Assembly: GCF_026339935.1 (NCBI RefSeq)
Contig: NZ_JAPEPX010000001.1
Location: 5,731,501-5,795,500 of the forward strand
Length of the DNA: 64,000 nt
Origin: Streptomyces sp. NBC_01551
GTDB lineage: Bacteria > Actinomycetota > Actinomycetes > Streptomycetales > Streptomycetaceae
Direction of reading: 5' to 3'
The notes under the pieces were generated by a model that worked only from the letters and a program-made list of their open reading frames with translations, ran no database searches and was not told the origin of the DNA. This document shows, piece by piece, positions 7,983 to 15,909 of this stretch (its first letter is position 1; the number at the start of each line of letters is the position of its first letter). A program made the position numbers and the translations under genes.

Positions 7983-8520
7983 TCATGCGGACGGGCGCAT
8001 ACCGCCATGTTCCCCCGCCGGCGGCCGCCTCATCCCGGGAACGCGCCGGGCTCCGCGGCGGCTACCGCGCGGGGCCGGAGCGGCGGCCCGCCCCGAGCCC
8101 CGCCCTGAGCCTCGATCCGAGCCCCGCTCCGAGCGCCGCACCTCGACCCGTCCCACGCCCCGACCCGTCCCGCGCCCCGACCCGCGTCCCAGCAGGGCCG
8201 ACTGCTCGCTCTTCAGACGGGTGAAGCGGTCGCGGGTGTACTCCATCAGCTCCCGCCCAGGGAACGGCATGACGGACAGGTGCTCGGCGTAGTCGCCCTG
8301 GGCCCACCGCGCGGCGGTGATCTCGTAGCCGGAGACGTGCGCGCAGAGCTGGAGCAGGGCCGGCGGCATCTCCTCCTCGATGAGGAGATCGGCCTTGGTG
8401 ACCACCACGTCGCGCATCGCCCGGATGTTGGGCCTGGCGCTGCGCCAGCCGCAGCCCGTTGAGGTACGTCGCCAGGTACCCGACGAACGCCGGCGTGACG
8501 GTCACGATCGCCGTGGCCAC
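7983..8520 (-). pseudogene. Gene with apparent internal deletion and frameshift
   Basis: Two frames on the minus strand carry the two ends of one protein. From GTG 8520 the first frame reads MATAIVTVTPAFVGYLATYLNG and LRLAQRQA, a membrane anchor with a basic tail. In the next frame, directly after this, comes PNIRAMRDVVVTKADLL, then LCAHVSGYEITAARW and YAEHLSV. I recognise these as the C-terminal half of a conserved Streptomyces membrane-anchored protein. In relatives the two parts are separated by roughly 60-100 residues. The join falls near 8430-8440. The C-terminus runs into an Arg/Gly/Ser repeat. Most likely a deletion destroyed the frame. A start at the internal ATG 8417 could still make the C-terminal part. 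Confidence 0.6.
8090..8196. repeat. Degenerate hexamer tandem repeats
   Basis: The plus strand reads as repeated cgacccgtcc / cgagccccgc units, with near-identical copies of cccgacccgtcccgcg around 8150-8190. On the minus strand this encodes alternating GRGSGRGTGRG and ERGSDRGSGRG. It sits at the 3' end of the broken gene, so slippage here may be recent and unconstrained. Confidence 0.65.
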
Positions 8521-8540
8521 GAGGGACGCCGCCCCGCCGG

Positions 8541-9260
8541 TCAGGCCGGCCAGGCGGCGGCGAAGGCCTCCGGGGACCAGGTGCCGTGCAGGGAAGGGGC
8601 CAGCCAGGAGGGGGCCGAGGCGCGGAAGTCGGCGGGCGACAGGGTGCCCGAGCCCTCCGGGACCGCGCCGAGCAGCGGCAGCCCCGAGGAGCCGGGGAGG
8701 TCGGCCAGGTTGCAGCGGCAGGCCAGGTCCGGGTCGGCCGGCCAGCTGCCGATCACGACGCCCAGCGCCGCCAGCTCGCGCGCCCGCAGGGCCTCGGCCG
8801 TGAGGGTCGTGGAGTTGAGCGTGCCGAGGGCCGGCGGGGTGACGACCAGTACCGGCGCCGCCAGCAGCCGGGCCGCGTCGGCCAGCGTGTGGCCGGCCTC
8901 GTCGAAGCGGACGAGGAGCCCGCCGGCGCCCTCCACCAGGACCAGCTCGTGGTCCAGGGAGAGCCGCCGCGCCGCCTGCGCGATCTGCGCGGGGGAGAGC
9001 GTGGGCAGCCCGGAGCGCCGGGCCGCCGTGTCCGGGGCCAACGGCTCCGGGTAGCGGGCCAGTTCCACCGCCGTCACCTGCGCGCCGGCCAGCCGGACCG
9101 CTTCCGCGGCGTCCCCGGGCTCCGTCGGCCCCACGCCCGTCTGGGCGGGCTTGAGGACCGCGACGGAGCGGCCGGCGGCCACGGCGGACGCCGCGATCGC
9201 GGACGTGACCACCGTCTTGCCGATCTCCGTGCCCGTGCCGGATATGAAGACGACCGGCAT
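8541..9260 (-). CDS. bioD: ATP-dependent dethiobiotin synthetase
   Basis: A 239-residue P-loop enzyme. It closes the ureido ring of dethiobiotin from 7,8-diaminopelargonate, CO2 and ATP, the third step of biotin assembly. The N-terminal loop FISGTGTEIGKTVVTSAI (residues 5-22) is the family's Walker A. The LKPAQTG segment near residue 37 and the VEGAGGLLVRFDE segment near 115 bind diaminopelargonate and Mg-ATP. The ATG is two bases from the bioA stop (9262), so it belongs to the bioB-bioA-bioD operon as the last intact gene. Length and motifs are normal. Confidence 0.95.
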   Translation of the reverse strand: MPVVFISGTGTEIGKTVVTSAIAASAVAAGRSVAVLKPAQTGVGPTEPGDAAEAVRLAGAQVTAVELARYPEPLAPDTAARRSGLPTLSPAQIAQAARRLSLDHELVLVEGAGGLLVRFDEAGHTLADAARLLAAPVLVVTPPALGTLNSTTLTAEALRARELAALGVVIGSWPADPDLACRCNLADLPGSSGLPLLGAVPEGSGTLSPADFRASAPSWLAPSLHGTWSPEAFAAAWPA

Positions 9261-9261
9261 G

Positions 9262-10584
9262 TCAGCCCTCCTTCGCCGCGGCGCACACCGCGCGGCAGAT
9301 ACGGGCGACGTCGGCGTCGCCCGTGACGAACGGCGGCATGGTGTAGATCAGGTCCCGGAACGGGCGCACCCAGACGCCCTCGCGGACCGCCGCCCGGGTG
9401 GCGGCCGCCACGTCGACCGGGTGGTCCAGCTGGACGACGCCGATCGCGCCCAGCACCCGGACATCTCGAACACCGGGCAGTTCCGCGGCCGGGGCCAGGC
9501 CCTCCCGCAGGCCCGCCTCGATGCGCTTGACCTCGCGCTGCCAGTCCTGGCCGAGCAGCAGGTCGATCGAGGCCGACGCCACCGCCGTGGCCAGCGGGTT
9601 GCCCATGAAGGTCGGCCCGTGGGCGAGGACCGGGACCTCGCCCCGGGAGATCCCGTCGGCCACCCGCGCCGTGCACAGCGTCGCCGAAAGGGTGAGGTAG
9701 CCGCCGGTCAGGGCCTTCCCGACGCACATCACGTCCGGGGTGATCCCCGCGTGGTCCGCCGCGAACAGGGCGCCGGTGCGGCCGAACCCCGTGGCGATCT
9801 CGTCCAGGACGAGCAGGACCCCGTACTCCTCGCACAGTTCGCGCAGCACCCGCAGGTACCCGGGGTTGTGGAAGCGCATGCCGCCCGCGCCCTGCACCAC
9901 CGGCTCCACGATCACGGCCGCCAGCTCGTCCGCGTGCGCGGAGATCATGGAGCGCAGGTGGTCGGCGTACGCCGGGTCAACGGGCGTGTCGAAGCCGCCG
10001 GGCGGGGCGTCCGCGAAGACCTGGCGCGGGAGGGCTCCCGACCAGAGTTCGTGCATGCCGCCCTCGGGGTCGCAGACGGCCATCGGCTGCCAGGTGTCCC
10101 CGTGGTAGCCGCCGCGCCAGGTCAGCAGCCGCGTCTTGCCGGGGCGGCCGATGGAGCGCCAGTACTGGAGGCACATCTTCACCGCGACCTCGACCGCGAC
10201 CGAGCCGGAGTCGGCGAGGAAGACGTGCTCCAGGCCGGCCGGGCTGATCTCGACGAGCTTCGCGGCCAGCCGGACGGCGGGCTCGTGGGTGAGCCCGCCG
10301 AACATGACGTGTGACATCCGGCCGAGCTGGTCGGTCGTGGCCTCGTTCAGCACCGGGTGGTTGTAGCCGTGGATCGCCGACCACCAGGACGACATGCCGT
10401 CGACCAGCTCGTCCCGGCCCTCGGCCGGCTCGGCCAGCCGCAGCCGCACCCCCGAGGCCGAGGCGACGATCAGCGGCTCCTGCTTCCCGGGCATCGGGCC
10501 GTACGGGTGCCAGACGTGCTGCCGGTCCAGCGCGAGCAGTGCGGAGGCCGGCAGCGCGTCGTACGCCTGGGTCTGATCAGGCAT
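9262..10584 (-). CDS. bioA: Adenosylmethionine--8-amino-7-oxononanoate transaminase
   Basis: A 440-residue class III PLP aminotransferase making 7,8-diaminopelargonate from KAPA with SAM as amino donor. Seen in order: the HVWHPYGPM substrate segment near residue 28, [16 protein letters not shown] near 64, the PLP loop [13 protein letters not shown] near 125, [14 protein letters not shown] with the PLP-pyridine Asp near 255, and [11 protein letters not shown] with the Schiff-base lysine near 285. The [11 protein letters not shown] motif separates BioA from other class III enzymes. Its start overlaps the end of bioB by 8 bases, and bioD follows two bases after the stop. Confidence 0.96.
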   Translation of the reverse strand: MPDQTQAYDALPASALLALDRQHVWHPYGPMPGKQEPLIVASASGVRLRLAEPAEGRDELVDGMSSWWSAIHGYNHPVLNEATTDQLGRMSHVMFGGLTHEPAVRLAAKLVEISPAGLEHVFLADSGSVAVEVAVKMCLQYWRSIGRPGKTRLLTWRGGYHGDTWQPMAVCDPEGGMHELWSGALPRQVFADAPPGGFDTPVDPAYADHLRSMISAHADELAAVIVEPVVQGAGGMRFHNPGYLRVLRELCEEYGVLLVLDEIATGFGRTGALFAADHAGITPDVMCVGKALTGGYLTLSATLCTARVADGISRGEVPVLAHGPTFMGNPLATAVASASIDLLLGQDWQREVKRIEAGLREGLAPAAELPGVRDVRVLGAIGVVQLDHPVDVAAATRAAVREGVWVRPFRDLIYTMPPFVTGDADVARICRAVCAAAKEG

Positions 10585-11791
10585 TCGGTGCGATGTCCGT
10601 TCCCGCCCCGCGTCGGCGCACCGCCACCAGGTCCGAGCGCACCTCGCCCGCGTCCGCCTGGGCGGGGACCGCCTCGTGGCCCGAGCAGCCTCCGCACGCC
10701 GAACCGCAGCCCGCCCCGGCCGGGGCGGCCGCGCCGGCCGCGGAACCGCAGACCCCGCCCGCGGGCGCCGCCGCGGCCGTCGCCTCGGAGCGGTGCGCGG
10801 GGAGGGTCGTCGTACCGGCGCCCTCCACCTCGAAGCCGGCGTCGGCGATCATGTCGAGGTCGGCCTGGCCGGCCTGGCCCTCGCTGGTGAGGTAGTCGCC
10901 GAGGAAGATCGAGTTGGCCAGATGCAGCGCCAGCGGCTGCATCGTGCGCAGGTGCACCTCGCGGCCGCCCGCGATCCGGACCTCCACGTCGGGGCAGACG
11001 AAGCGGACCATCGCGAGGATCCGCAGCGCGCGCTGCGGGGTGAGGTTCCACTCCTTGGCGAGCGGGGTGCCCTCGAAGGGGATCAGGAAGTTGACCGGCA
11101 CCGAGTCGGCGTCGAGCTCGCGCAGCGCGTAGACGACGTCGATCAGGTCCTCGTCGCTCTCGCCCATGCCCGCGATCAGGCCCGAGCAGGCCGACAGGCC
11201 GGCGGCGTGCGCCTTCTGCACGGTGTCGACGCGGTCGGCGTACGTGTGGGTCTTGGTGATGTCCCCGTACGTCGCCTCGGAGGTGTTGAGGTTGTGGTTG
11301 TACGCGTCCGCGCCCGCGTCGCGCAGCCGCTCCGCCTGGCCGTCCGAGAGCAGGCCGAGGCACGCGCAGACCTCGATGCCCTCGTTGCCCTCCTTGATGG
11401 CCTCGATGGTCTTGCCGACCCGGTCCACGTCGCGGTCCGTCGGACCGCGCCCGCTCGCCACCAGGCAGACCCGCTTGGCCCCGCCCGCGACCCCGGCCGC
11501 GGCGGCCTGGGTGGCCTCCTCGGGCTTCAGCCACGTGTACTTGAGGATCTCCGCCTTCGATCCCAGGCGCTGGGAACAGTAGGAGCAGTCCTCCGGGCAG
11601 AGGCCGGATTTCAGGTTGACGAGGTAGTTCAGCTTGACCCGACGTCCGAACCACTGGCGGCGCACCTTGCCGGCCGCGGCCACAACGTCGAGCAGTTCGT
11701 CGTCCGAGGTCGCCAGTACGGCCAGCGCCTCTTCGCGGGTCGGCAGCTCACGCCGCAGTCCCTTGTCCACCAGGGTGTTCAGCAGGTCCAT
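10577..11791 (-). CDS. bioB: Biotin synthase with Cys-rich C-terminal tail
   Basis: A 404-residue radical SAM enzyme that inserts sulfur into dethiobiotin. The [4Fe-4S] ligands Cys65, Cys69 and Cys72 sit in [10 protein letters not shown]. The YNHNLNTSE and [13 protein letters not shown] segments follow, and the IAGGRE motif carries the arginine that ligates the [2Fe-2S] cluster. The enzyme core ends near residue 330, about where the 346-residue E. coli protein ends. About 60-70 extra residues follow, Ala/Gly-rich, with cysteines at 348, 362, 366 and 369 ([11 protein letters not shown]). ATG 11791 has AGGA 7-8 bases upstream. It is the first gene of the minus-strand biotin operon and is divergent from bioF. 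Confidence 0.96.
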   Translation of the reverse strand: MDLLNTLVDKGLRRELPTREEALAVLATSDDELLDVVAAAGKVRRQWFGRRVKLNYLVNLKSGLCPEDCSYCSQRLGSKAEILKYTWLKPEEATQAAAAGVAGGAKRVCLVASGRGPTDRDVDRVGKTIEAIKEGNEGIEVCACLGLLSDGQAERLRDAGADAYNHNLNTSEATYGDITKTHTYADRVDTVQKAHAAGLSACSGLIAGMGESDEDLIDVVYALRELDADSVPVNFLIPFEGTPLAKEWNLTPQRALRILAMVRFVCPDVEVRIAGGREVHLRTMQPLALHLANSIFLGDYLTSEGQAGQADLDMIADAGFEVEGAGTTTLPAHRSEATAAAAPAGGVCGSAAGAAAPAGAGCGSACGGCSGHEAVPAQADAGEVRSDLVAVRRRGAGTDIAPNA

Positions 11792-11876
11792 GGTCCGAAT
11801 CCTGGACCACACGACCACTCCCGGCCAAGGAGAGATCGGACAACATGGCCTGATTGGAGTGTGTGTATCACCACAC

Positions 11877-11904
11877 CTGACACAGAGGTCACGCCCACTA
11901 GGGT
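11877..11904 (+). promoter_or_regulatory. Putative bioF promoter
   Basis: CTGACA at 11877-11882 and TAGGGT at 11899-11904 are 16 bases apart, a reasonable housekeeping sigma match for Streptomyces. It lies 46 bases before bioF ATG 11951, within the 159-base divergent bioB/bioF spacer. Just upstream, GTGTG and CACAC arms 8 bases apart (about 11861-11876) could be an operator. I did not find a BioQ-like TGAAC-N3-GTTC site. Confidence 0.45.
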
Positions 11905-11950
11905 CGGTCGCAGCTCTGTGGACAGCCGACAAAACGCGAGGACCCCGCCG

Positions 11951-13147
11951 ATGCCCCAGCACACCCCCGACGCCGCGGCCGCCGGGCCCGGTCCGGCCTT
12001 GGACGTCTTCGCCTGGATCGACGACGCCGAGCGGGCGCGCGAAGAGGCGGGGCTGGTGCGGACGCTGCGTCCCCGGCCGGCCTCCTCGCCGCTGCTGGAC
12101 CTCGCGAGCAACGACTACCTCGGCCTGTCCCGGCACCCCGAGACGGTCCGGGGCGCCCGGGACGCCGCCGAGCGCTGGGGCGCCGGAGCCACCGGATCGC
12201 GCCTGGTCACCGGCACGACCGAGCTGCACGCCGAGCTGGAGCGGGAACTCGCCGACTTCTGCGGTTTCGAGGCCGCGCTGGTGCTCTCCTCGGGATACGC
12301 CGCCAACCTCGCCGCCGTGACCGCCCTCAGCGACCGGGGCACGCTGGTCGTCTCCGACGCCGGGAACCACGCCTCGATCGTCGACGGCTGCAGGCTCTCG
12401 CGCGCCGAGACCGCGGTGATCCCGCACGCCGACGTGGACGGGGCGCGCAAGACCCTGGCCGCGCACTCGGGCCGGGCCCTGCTGGTGAGCGACTCGGTGT
12501 TCTCCGTGGACGGGGACGCCGCCCCGCTCGCCGGGTACGCCGCGGCCTGCCGGGACGAAGGCGCGGCCCTGGTCGTGGACGACGCGCACGGGCTGGGCGT
12601 CCTGGGCGCGGGCGGGCGCGGCGCGCTGCACGCGGCCGGGCTCGCGGGCGCGCCCGGGGTGGTCGCCACGCTGACCCTGTCGAAGTCGCTGGGCAGTCAG
12701 GGCGGCGCCGTGCTCGGCCCGGCCAAGGTGATCCGGCACCTGGTCAACACGGCCCGGACCTTCATCTTCGACACCGGGCTGGCCCCGGCCGCCGCCGGAG
12801 CGGCGCTGGCGAGCCTGCGCCTGCTCGGGCGGGAACCGGAGCGGGCCGGCCTGGCCCGCGAGGTGGCCGCCGAACTGTACGGACGGCTCACCGCGTCCGG
12901 CCTGACCGCGGCCCGGCCGGACGCGGCCGTGGTGTCGGTACGGGCCCCGTCGGCTTCGGCGGCACTGCGCTGGGCCGCCGACTGCCGCGAGGCAGGTCTG
13001 TCCGTGGGGTGCTTCCGGCCGCCGTCGGTGCCGGACGGCATTTCCCGGCTGCGGCTGACCGCCCGGGCCGATCTCACGGGGGACGAGATCGATCGGGCCG
13101 TCAAGACGATCCTGCGGACCGCTCCGGCCGGAGCCACGGACCGGTAG
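11951..13147 (+). CDS. bioF: 8-amino-7-oxononanoate synthase
   Basis: A 398-residue alpha-oxoamine synthase (fold-type I PLP enzyme). It condenses pimeloyl thioester with L-alanine to KAPA, the first ring-assembly step of biotin. Markers are [14 protein letters not shown] near residue 45, [21 protein letters not shown] near 75, [12 protein letters not shown] with the PLP Asp near 210, and [11 protein letters not shown] with the Schiff-base lysine near 240. ATG 11951 is the first sensible start. It is transcribed away from bioBAD. Genes for pimeloyl supply (bioC/bioH-like) are not in the window. Confidence 0.95.
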   Translation: MPQHTPDAAAAGPGPALDVFAWIDDAERAREEAGLVRTLRPRPASSPLLDLASNDYLGLSRHPETVRGARDAAERWGAGATGSRLVTGTTELHAELERELADFCGFEAALVLSSGYAANLAAVTALSDRGTLVVSDAGNHASIVDGCRLSRAETAVIPHADVDGARKTLAAHSGRALLVSDSVFSVDGDAAPLAGYAAACRDEGAALVVDDAHGLGVLGAGGRGALHAAGLAGAPGVVATLTLSKSLGSQGGAVLGPAKVIRHLVNTARTFIFDTGLAPAAAGAALASLRLLGREPERAGLAREVAAELYGRLTASGLTAARPDAAVVSVRAPSASAALRWAADCREAGLSVGCFRPPSVPDGISRLRLTARADLTGDEIDRAVKTILRTAPAGATDR

Positions 13148-13172
13148 GCGGGACTGGCTTCCTACGACACGG

Positions 13173-13394
13173 CTAGGGGAGCGCGTCCGCCCGTACACAG
13201 GTGAGGAAGCCGTCCCAGGCCGGCCCGGTGAAGAGCACGGCCGGGCCGTCCGTCCGCTTGGAGTCGCGGACGGCCAACAGACCGCCGCGGAGGGCGGCGG
13301 CTTCCACACAGTTGTTCATTCCGGTGCTGCGGCTGCTCCGCCGCCACCGCGCGCTGATCAGAAGTCCGCTGGTGGATAAGAGGGTTGCGGACAC
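13173..13394 (-). CDS. DUF397 domain protein
   Basis: A 73-residue protein matching the DUF397 pattern: [18 protein letters not shown], then [34 protein letters not shown]. Such proteins occur throughout Streptomyces directly downstream of XRE/DUF5753 regulators, as here (12 bases after the stop of the larger gene). In studied pairs, such as Scr1/Scr2 and BldB-associated families, the small protein binds or antagonises the regulator. The two genes are in one minus-strand operon. The specific target is unknown. Confidence 0.9.
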   Translation of the reverse strand: MSATLLSTSGLLISARWRRSSRSTGMNNCVEAAALRGGLLAVRDSKRTDGPAVLFTGPAWDGFLTCVRADALP

Positions 13395-13406
13395 GGGGGT
13401 GCCTCC

Positions 13407-14291
13407 TTACGCGTCGTCAGCGAGTGAGCTGATGAGATCCGACGAGTCACGGGGCGGGAGGGCGTGCGCCTGGATCGCGCGGAACGCGGCGCTGTAGGCC
13501 TCGAGGTCTTCCTTCCGCTCCAGATAGAGGCTACTCGTCAAATGGTCGAGTACCACCACATCCAGATCAGCGATGTCCGGAAATGAAAAAATCACGAACG
13601 GTCCTGTCAGGCCGAGATGGCCGCCCACACTGAACGGCAGTACCTGAAGACAGACTTGGGGCAGCTCCGCCACCTCCCTCAGGTGCCGCAACTGCTCGGC
13701 CATCACCCCCGGGCCGCCGATCTGCCGCCGCAGCACCGCCTCGTCCAGCACCGCGCTCAGCTTCAGCGGCGGATCCGCCCGCAGCACCGACTGCCGCGCC
13801 AGCCGTACGTCGACCAGCGCGTCCACCTTCGGTTCCGGAAGCCCGCCCAACGCGGCCCGGGTCACGGCCCGTGCGTAGTCCGGGGTCTGGAGCAGGCCGG
13901 GCACCACCGACAGCTCCACCGTCCGGGCCGAGCGGGCGCCCGCCTCCAGGCTGATGAAGTCCCGGTACTCCTGCGGCAGCAGCCCCCGGTAGTCGTGCCA
14001 CCACTCGCGACCCCGCCCCGTCCCGGCGCCCGGCCCGGGGCCGGCCGCCGAGGCCGACAGGGCCTCCAGCAGGGCCCGCTGCTGGGCGCTGACCACGTCC
14101 CCGTAGGCGTCGAGGAGCGAGCGGATGTCCTCCGGTTTGACCCCGCTGCGCCCCGTCTCGATGCGGCTGATTTTCGACTGGTGCCACCCCACGATCCGGG
14201 CCGCCTCACCACTGGTGAGTCCGGACCGGTCGCGCAGGGCTCGCAACTCCTCGCCGAGCTTGCGCCGACGTACCGCGGGACCGTGCTGCAT
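13407..14291 (-). CDS. XRE-family regulator with DUF5753 domain
   Basis: A 294-residue DNA-binding protein. The N-terminal Cro/C1-type helix-turn-helix occupies residues 10-65 (LRALRDRSGLTSGEAARIVGWHQSKISRIETGRSGV). The DUF5753 ligand or partner domain follows at about 95-280, starting near FISLEAGARSARTVELSVVPGLLQTPDYARA. This is the Scr1-type regulator class of Streptomyces development and antibiotic control. It is co-transcribed with the DUF397 gene and divergent from an RsbW-like ATPase gene, the usual three-gene layout. A palindrome in the divergent spacer is a candidate operator. Confidence 0.92.
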   Translation of the reverse strand: MQHGPAVRRRKLGEELRALRDRSGLTSGEAARIVGWHQSKISRIETGRSGVKPEDIRSLLDAYGDVVSAQQRALLEALSASAAGPGPGAGTGRGREWWHDYRGLLPQEYRDFISLEAGARSARTVELSVVPGLLQTPDYARAVTRAALGGLPEPKVDALVDVRLARQSVLRADPPLKLSAVLDEAVLRRQIGGPGVMAEQLRHLREVAELPQVCLQVLPFSVGGHLGLTGPFVIFSFPDIADLDVVVLDHLTSSLYLERKEDLEAYSAAFRAIQAHALPPRDSSDLISSLADDA

Positions 14292-14377
14292 ACCCGCTCT
14301 CCTTCCACCGGCACAGCTCGCACCAGTCTGCCGTCCAAATACGCTCTTCCGTAGCAGAGTTCACCGCATTGAGCGAC

Positions 14378-14393
14378 AGATATATGCATATCT
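14378..14393. promoter_or_regulatory. AT-rich palindrome between XRE and ATPase genes
   Basis: AGATAT (14378-14383) and ATATCT (14388-14393) flank ATGC, an AT-rich inverted repeat in a spacer that is otherwise GC-rich. It lies 86 bases before the XRE start and 95 before the ATPase start. Its position suggests an operator for the XRE protein or for another developmental regulator. Confidence 0.45.
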
Positions 14394-14488
14394 TGGAGGA
14401 ACGGCAGCACGGGCGGGACGATGGGTGCCACTCTGGCGCTCAGCACAGATCCGGGGCGGCTCCGCCCCGGTGGGAAAGGGACGTCGCC

Positions 14489-14941
14489 ATGGCAGACCAG
14501 CAGGAAGCCTCCATCACTCTGCCGAGCGATCCCGCCTCGGTCTCCGTCGCCCGCCGCTACGTCGCGGAGGTGCTCGAAGAATGGGGACTGCCCGAGGACG
14601 CCCAGACCGCCGACACCGTCCGGCTGATCGTCTCGGAGCTCGCGACCAATTCCGTACAGCACACATTCGGCCAGTCGCCCACCTTCACCGTCGAGGTGCG
14701 GCTGGAGCGCGGGGAGTGGCTCCGGGTCGGGGTCACCGACAGCCACCCGCGCTGGCCCAAGCGCCTGCCGGCCGCCGTGCAGCAGGACAACGGCCGGGGG
14801 ATGGTCATCATCCGCTGGCTCGCCGCCGAGGCGGGCGGGCGGCTCTCCGTCTGCCCCACGGAGGACGGCGGCAAGACGGTGTGGATCGCGCTCCCCTGGA
14901 CCGCGGGCGCCCCGGTGAAGAGCGCCGTCACGGGCTGCTGA
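14489..14941 (+). CDS. RsbW-like ATP-binding regulatory protein
   Basis: A 150-residue GHKL ATPase-domain protein of the anti-sigma-factor/RsbW type, widespread in Streptomyces. The N box is LIVSELATNSVQHT near residue 50, the G1 region is VGVTDSHPRWP near 83, and the G2 box is DNGRGMVIIRWLA near 105. A GGAAAGGG ribosome-binding site precedes ATG 14489. Such proteins phosphorylate or sequester partner proteins, but many Streptomyces copies have no known partner. It is divergent from the XRE/DUF397 pair, with which it is usually found. Confidence 0.88.
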   Translation: MADQQEASITLPSDPASVSVARRYVAEVLEEWGLPEDAQTADTVRLIVSELATNSVQHTFGQSPTFTVEVRLERGEWLRVGVTDSHPRWPKRLPAAVQQDNGRGMVIIRWLAAEAGGRLSVCPTEDGGKTVWIALPWTAGAPVKSAVTGC

Positions 14942-14959
14942 AGCGCGCCGGGCGCCCAT

Positions 14960-15000
14960 GAGCGTCCGGGGCCGCGAGCGTCCGGGGCCGCGAGCGTCCG
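14960..15000. repeat. 16-bp tandem repeat, 2.6 copies
   Basis: The unit GAGCGTCCGGGGCCGC occurs at 14960-14975 and 14976-14991, with a partial copy at 14992-15000. It starts 18 bases after the ATPase stop codon. It may be an artefact of slippage or part of a termination region. Confidence 0.75.
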
Positions 15001-15041
15001 TATACGGAACCGGGTCCGCGGCGGACGCGGGTGTTGAACCG

Positions 15042-15078
15042 GGAACCTTCCCGAAACGTGGGTTAACTCGGCGGAAAA
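15042..15078 (+). promoter_or_regulatory. GlnR-like binding site upstream of ureA
   Basis: Four pentamers follow the GlnR layout gTnAC-N6-GaAAC: GGAAC (15042-15046), GAAAC (15053-15057), TTAAC (15063-15067) and GAAAA (15074-15078). Each matches its consensus pentamer at about four of five positions or better, with 11-, 10- and 11-base periodicity. GlnR is the global nitrogen regulator of actinomycetes and is known to control urease in Streptomyces. The match is by eye only. Confidence 0.5.
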
Positions 15079-15207
15079 GCACGGCCCTTAGCGTGAGGGT
15101 CACGGCTGTCCGCCAATGATCACCCATGAGCGTGCAAAGCCGTGGTGGTCGGGACGGAAAGCCTTTCTCTGCGTTGGGCAAGACATGCTTGGCACGGATA
15201 TGCGCAG

Positions 15208-15224
15208 GTCAACAAAGTGTTGAC
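15208..15224. promoter_or_regulatory. Perfect palindrome at the proximal urease promoter
   Basis: GTCAAC (15208-15213) and GTTGAC (15219-15224) are perfect arms around AAAGT. TAGGGT at 15231-15236 lies 17 bases after the left arm, so the palindrome covers the -35 area of a candidate ureA promoter. That is a typical repressor position. The cognate regulator is unknown. Confidence 0.5.
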
Positions 15225-15273
15225 GGCCCGTAGGGTCGGCCCGGCGCGACGTTGATCATGTCCCGGAAGCTTG

Positions 15274-15585
15274 GTGATTCGAGTGCAACTGACACCGCAT
15301 GAGCAGGAGAGACTGCTCATCCACGTGGCCGCAGACGTGGCCGAGAAGCGAAAAGCGCGCGGGGTCCGCCTCAACCACCCCGAGGCGATCGCCCTCATCA
15401 CCTCCCACATCCTCGAAGGCGCCCGCGACGGCCGGACCGTGGCCGAGCTGATGGCCTCCGGCCGTACGGTGCTCAGCCGTGCGCAGGTCATGGAGGGGAT
15501 CCCCGAGATGATCCACGACGTCCAGGTCGAGGCGACCTTCCCGGACGGCACGAAGCTCGTCACCGTCCACGACCCGATCGTCTGA
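15274..15585 (+). CDS. ureA: Urease subunit gamma
   Basis: The smallest structural subunit of urease, which hydrolyses urea to ammonia and carbamate. It is about 103 residues from GTG 15274; the usual family start ([23 protein letters not shown]) would be GTG 15283, giving 100 residues. A GGAAG sits 4 bases before GTG 15274, which favours that codon, but both are possible. Conserved segments [21 protein letters not shown] and [30 protein letters not shown] are intact. It is the first gene of ureABCFGD, behind a long control region. Confidence 0.95.
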   Translation: MIRVQLTPHEQERLLIHVAADVAEKRKARGVRLNHPEAIALITSHILEGARDGRTVAELMASGRTVLSRAQVMEGIPEMIHDVQVEATFPDGTKLVTVHDPIV

Positions 15586-15597
15586 GGAGGAGCACCC

Positions 15598-15909
15598 GTG
15601 ATTCCCGGCGAAATCCGCTACGGGGACGGCCCGGTGCGCCTCAACGAGGGCCGTCCCGTCACCCGCATCACCGTGCTCAACGCCGCCGACCGGCCGGTCC
15701 AGGTCGGCTCCCACTACCACTTCGCCGAGGCCAACCCCGGCCTCGACTTCGACCGCCCGGCCGCCCGCGGGCTCCGGCTCAACATCGCCGCCGGAACCGC
15801 CGTCCGCTTCGAGCCGGGCATCCCGGTGGCCGTGGAACTCGTACCGCTGGGCGGGCTGCGCACCGTCCCGGGGCTGCGCGGCGAGACCGGGGGGCCGCTC
15901 GATGGCTGA
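15598..15909 (+). CDS. ureB: Urease subunit beta
   Basis: A 103-residue structural subunit. It begins [28 protein letters not shown] and keeps the family core [37 protein letters not shown]. The GTG start has GAGGAGG 7 bases upstream. It lies 12 bases after ureA and overlaps ureC by 8 bases. UreB lies on the surface of the (alpha-beta-gamma)3 urease complex and helps dock the accessory proteins that load nickel. Confidence 0.95.
   Translation: MIPGEIRYGDGPVRLNEGRPVTRITVLNAADRPVQVGSHYHFAEANPGLDFDRPAARGLRLNIAAGTAVRFEPGIPVAVELVPLGGLRTVPGLRGETGGPLDG

Larger units (their letters stand above)
14942..15273. other. 332-base control region upstream of urease
   Basis: There is no convincing gene here. 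From left to right it holds 2.6 copies of a 16-base repeat (14960-15000), a CGGGAA/TTCCCG inverted repeat (15040-15053), a GlnR-like site (15042-15078), a TAGCGT hexamer (15089-15094), a perfect GTCAAC/GTTGAC palindrome (15208-15224), a TAGGGT hexamer (15231-15236) and a GGAAG ribosome-binding site (15265-15269). Confidence 0.6.

Noticed and set aside
8098..8200. CRISPR-like or direct repeat array
   Set aside because: The repeats are degenerate hexamers without unique spacers and sit in a coding remnant; this is simple slippage, not CRISPR.
11792..11950. BioQ or BirA operator between bioB and bioF
   Set aside because: I looked for TGAAC-N3-GTTC-like dyads and found none; only a weak GTGTG-N8-CACAC dyad is present.
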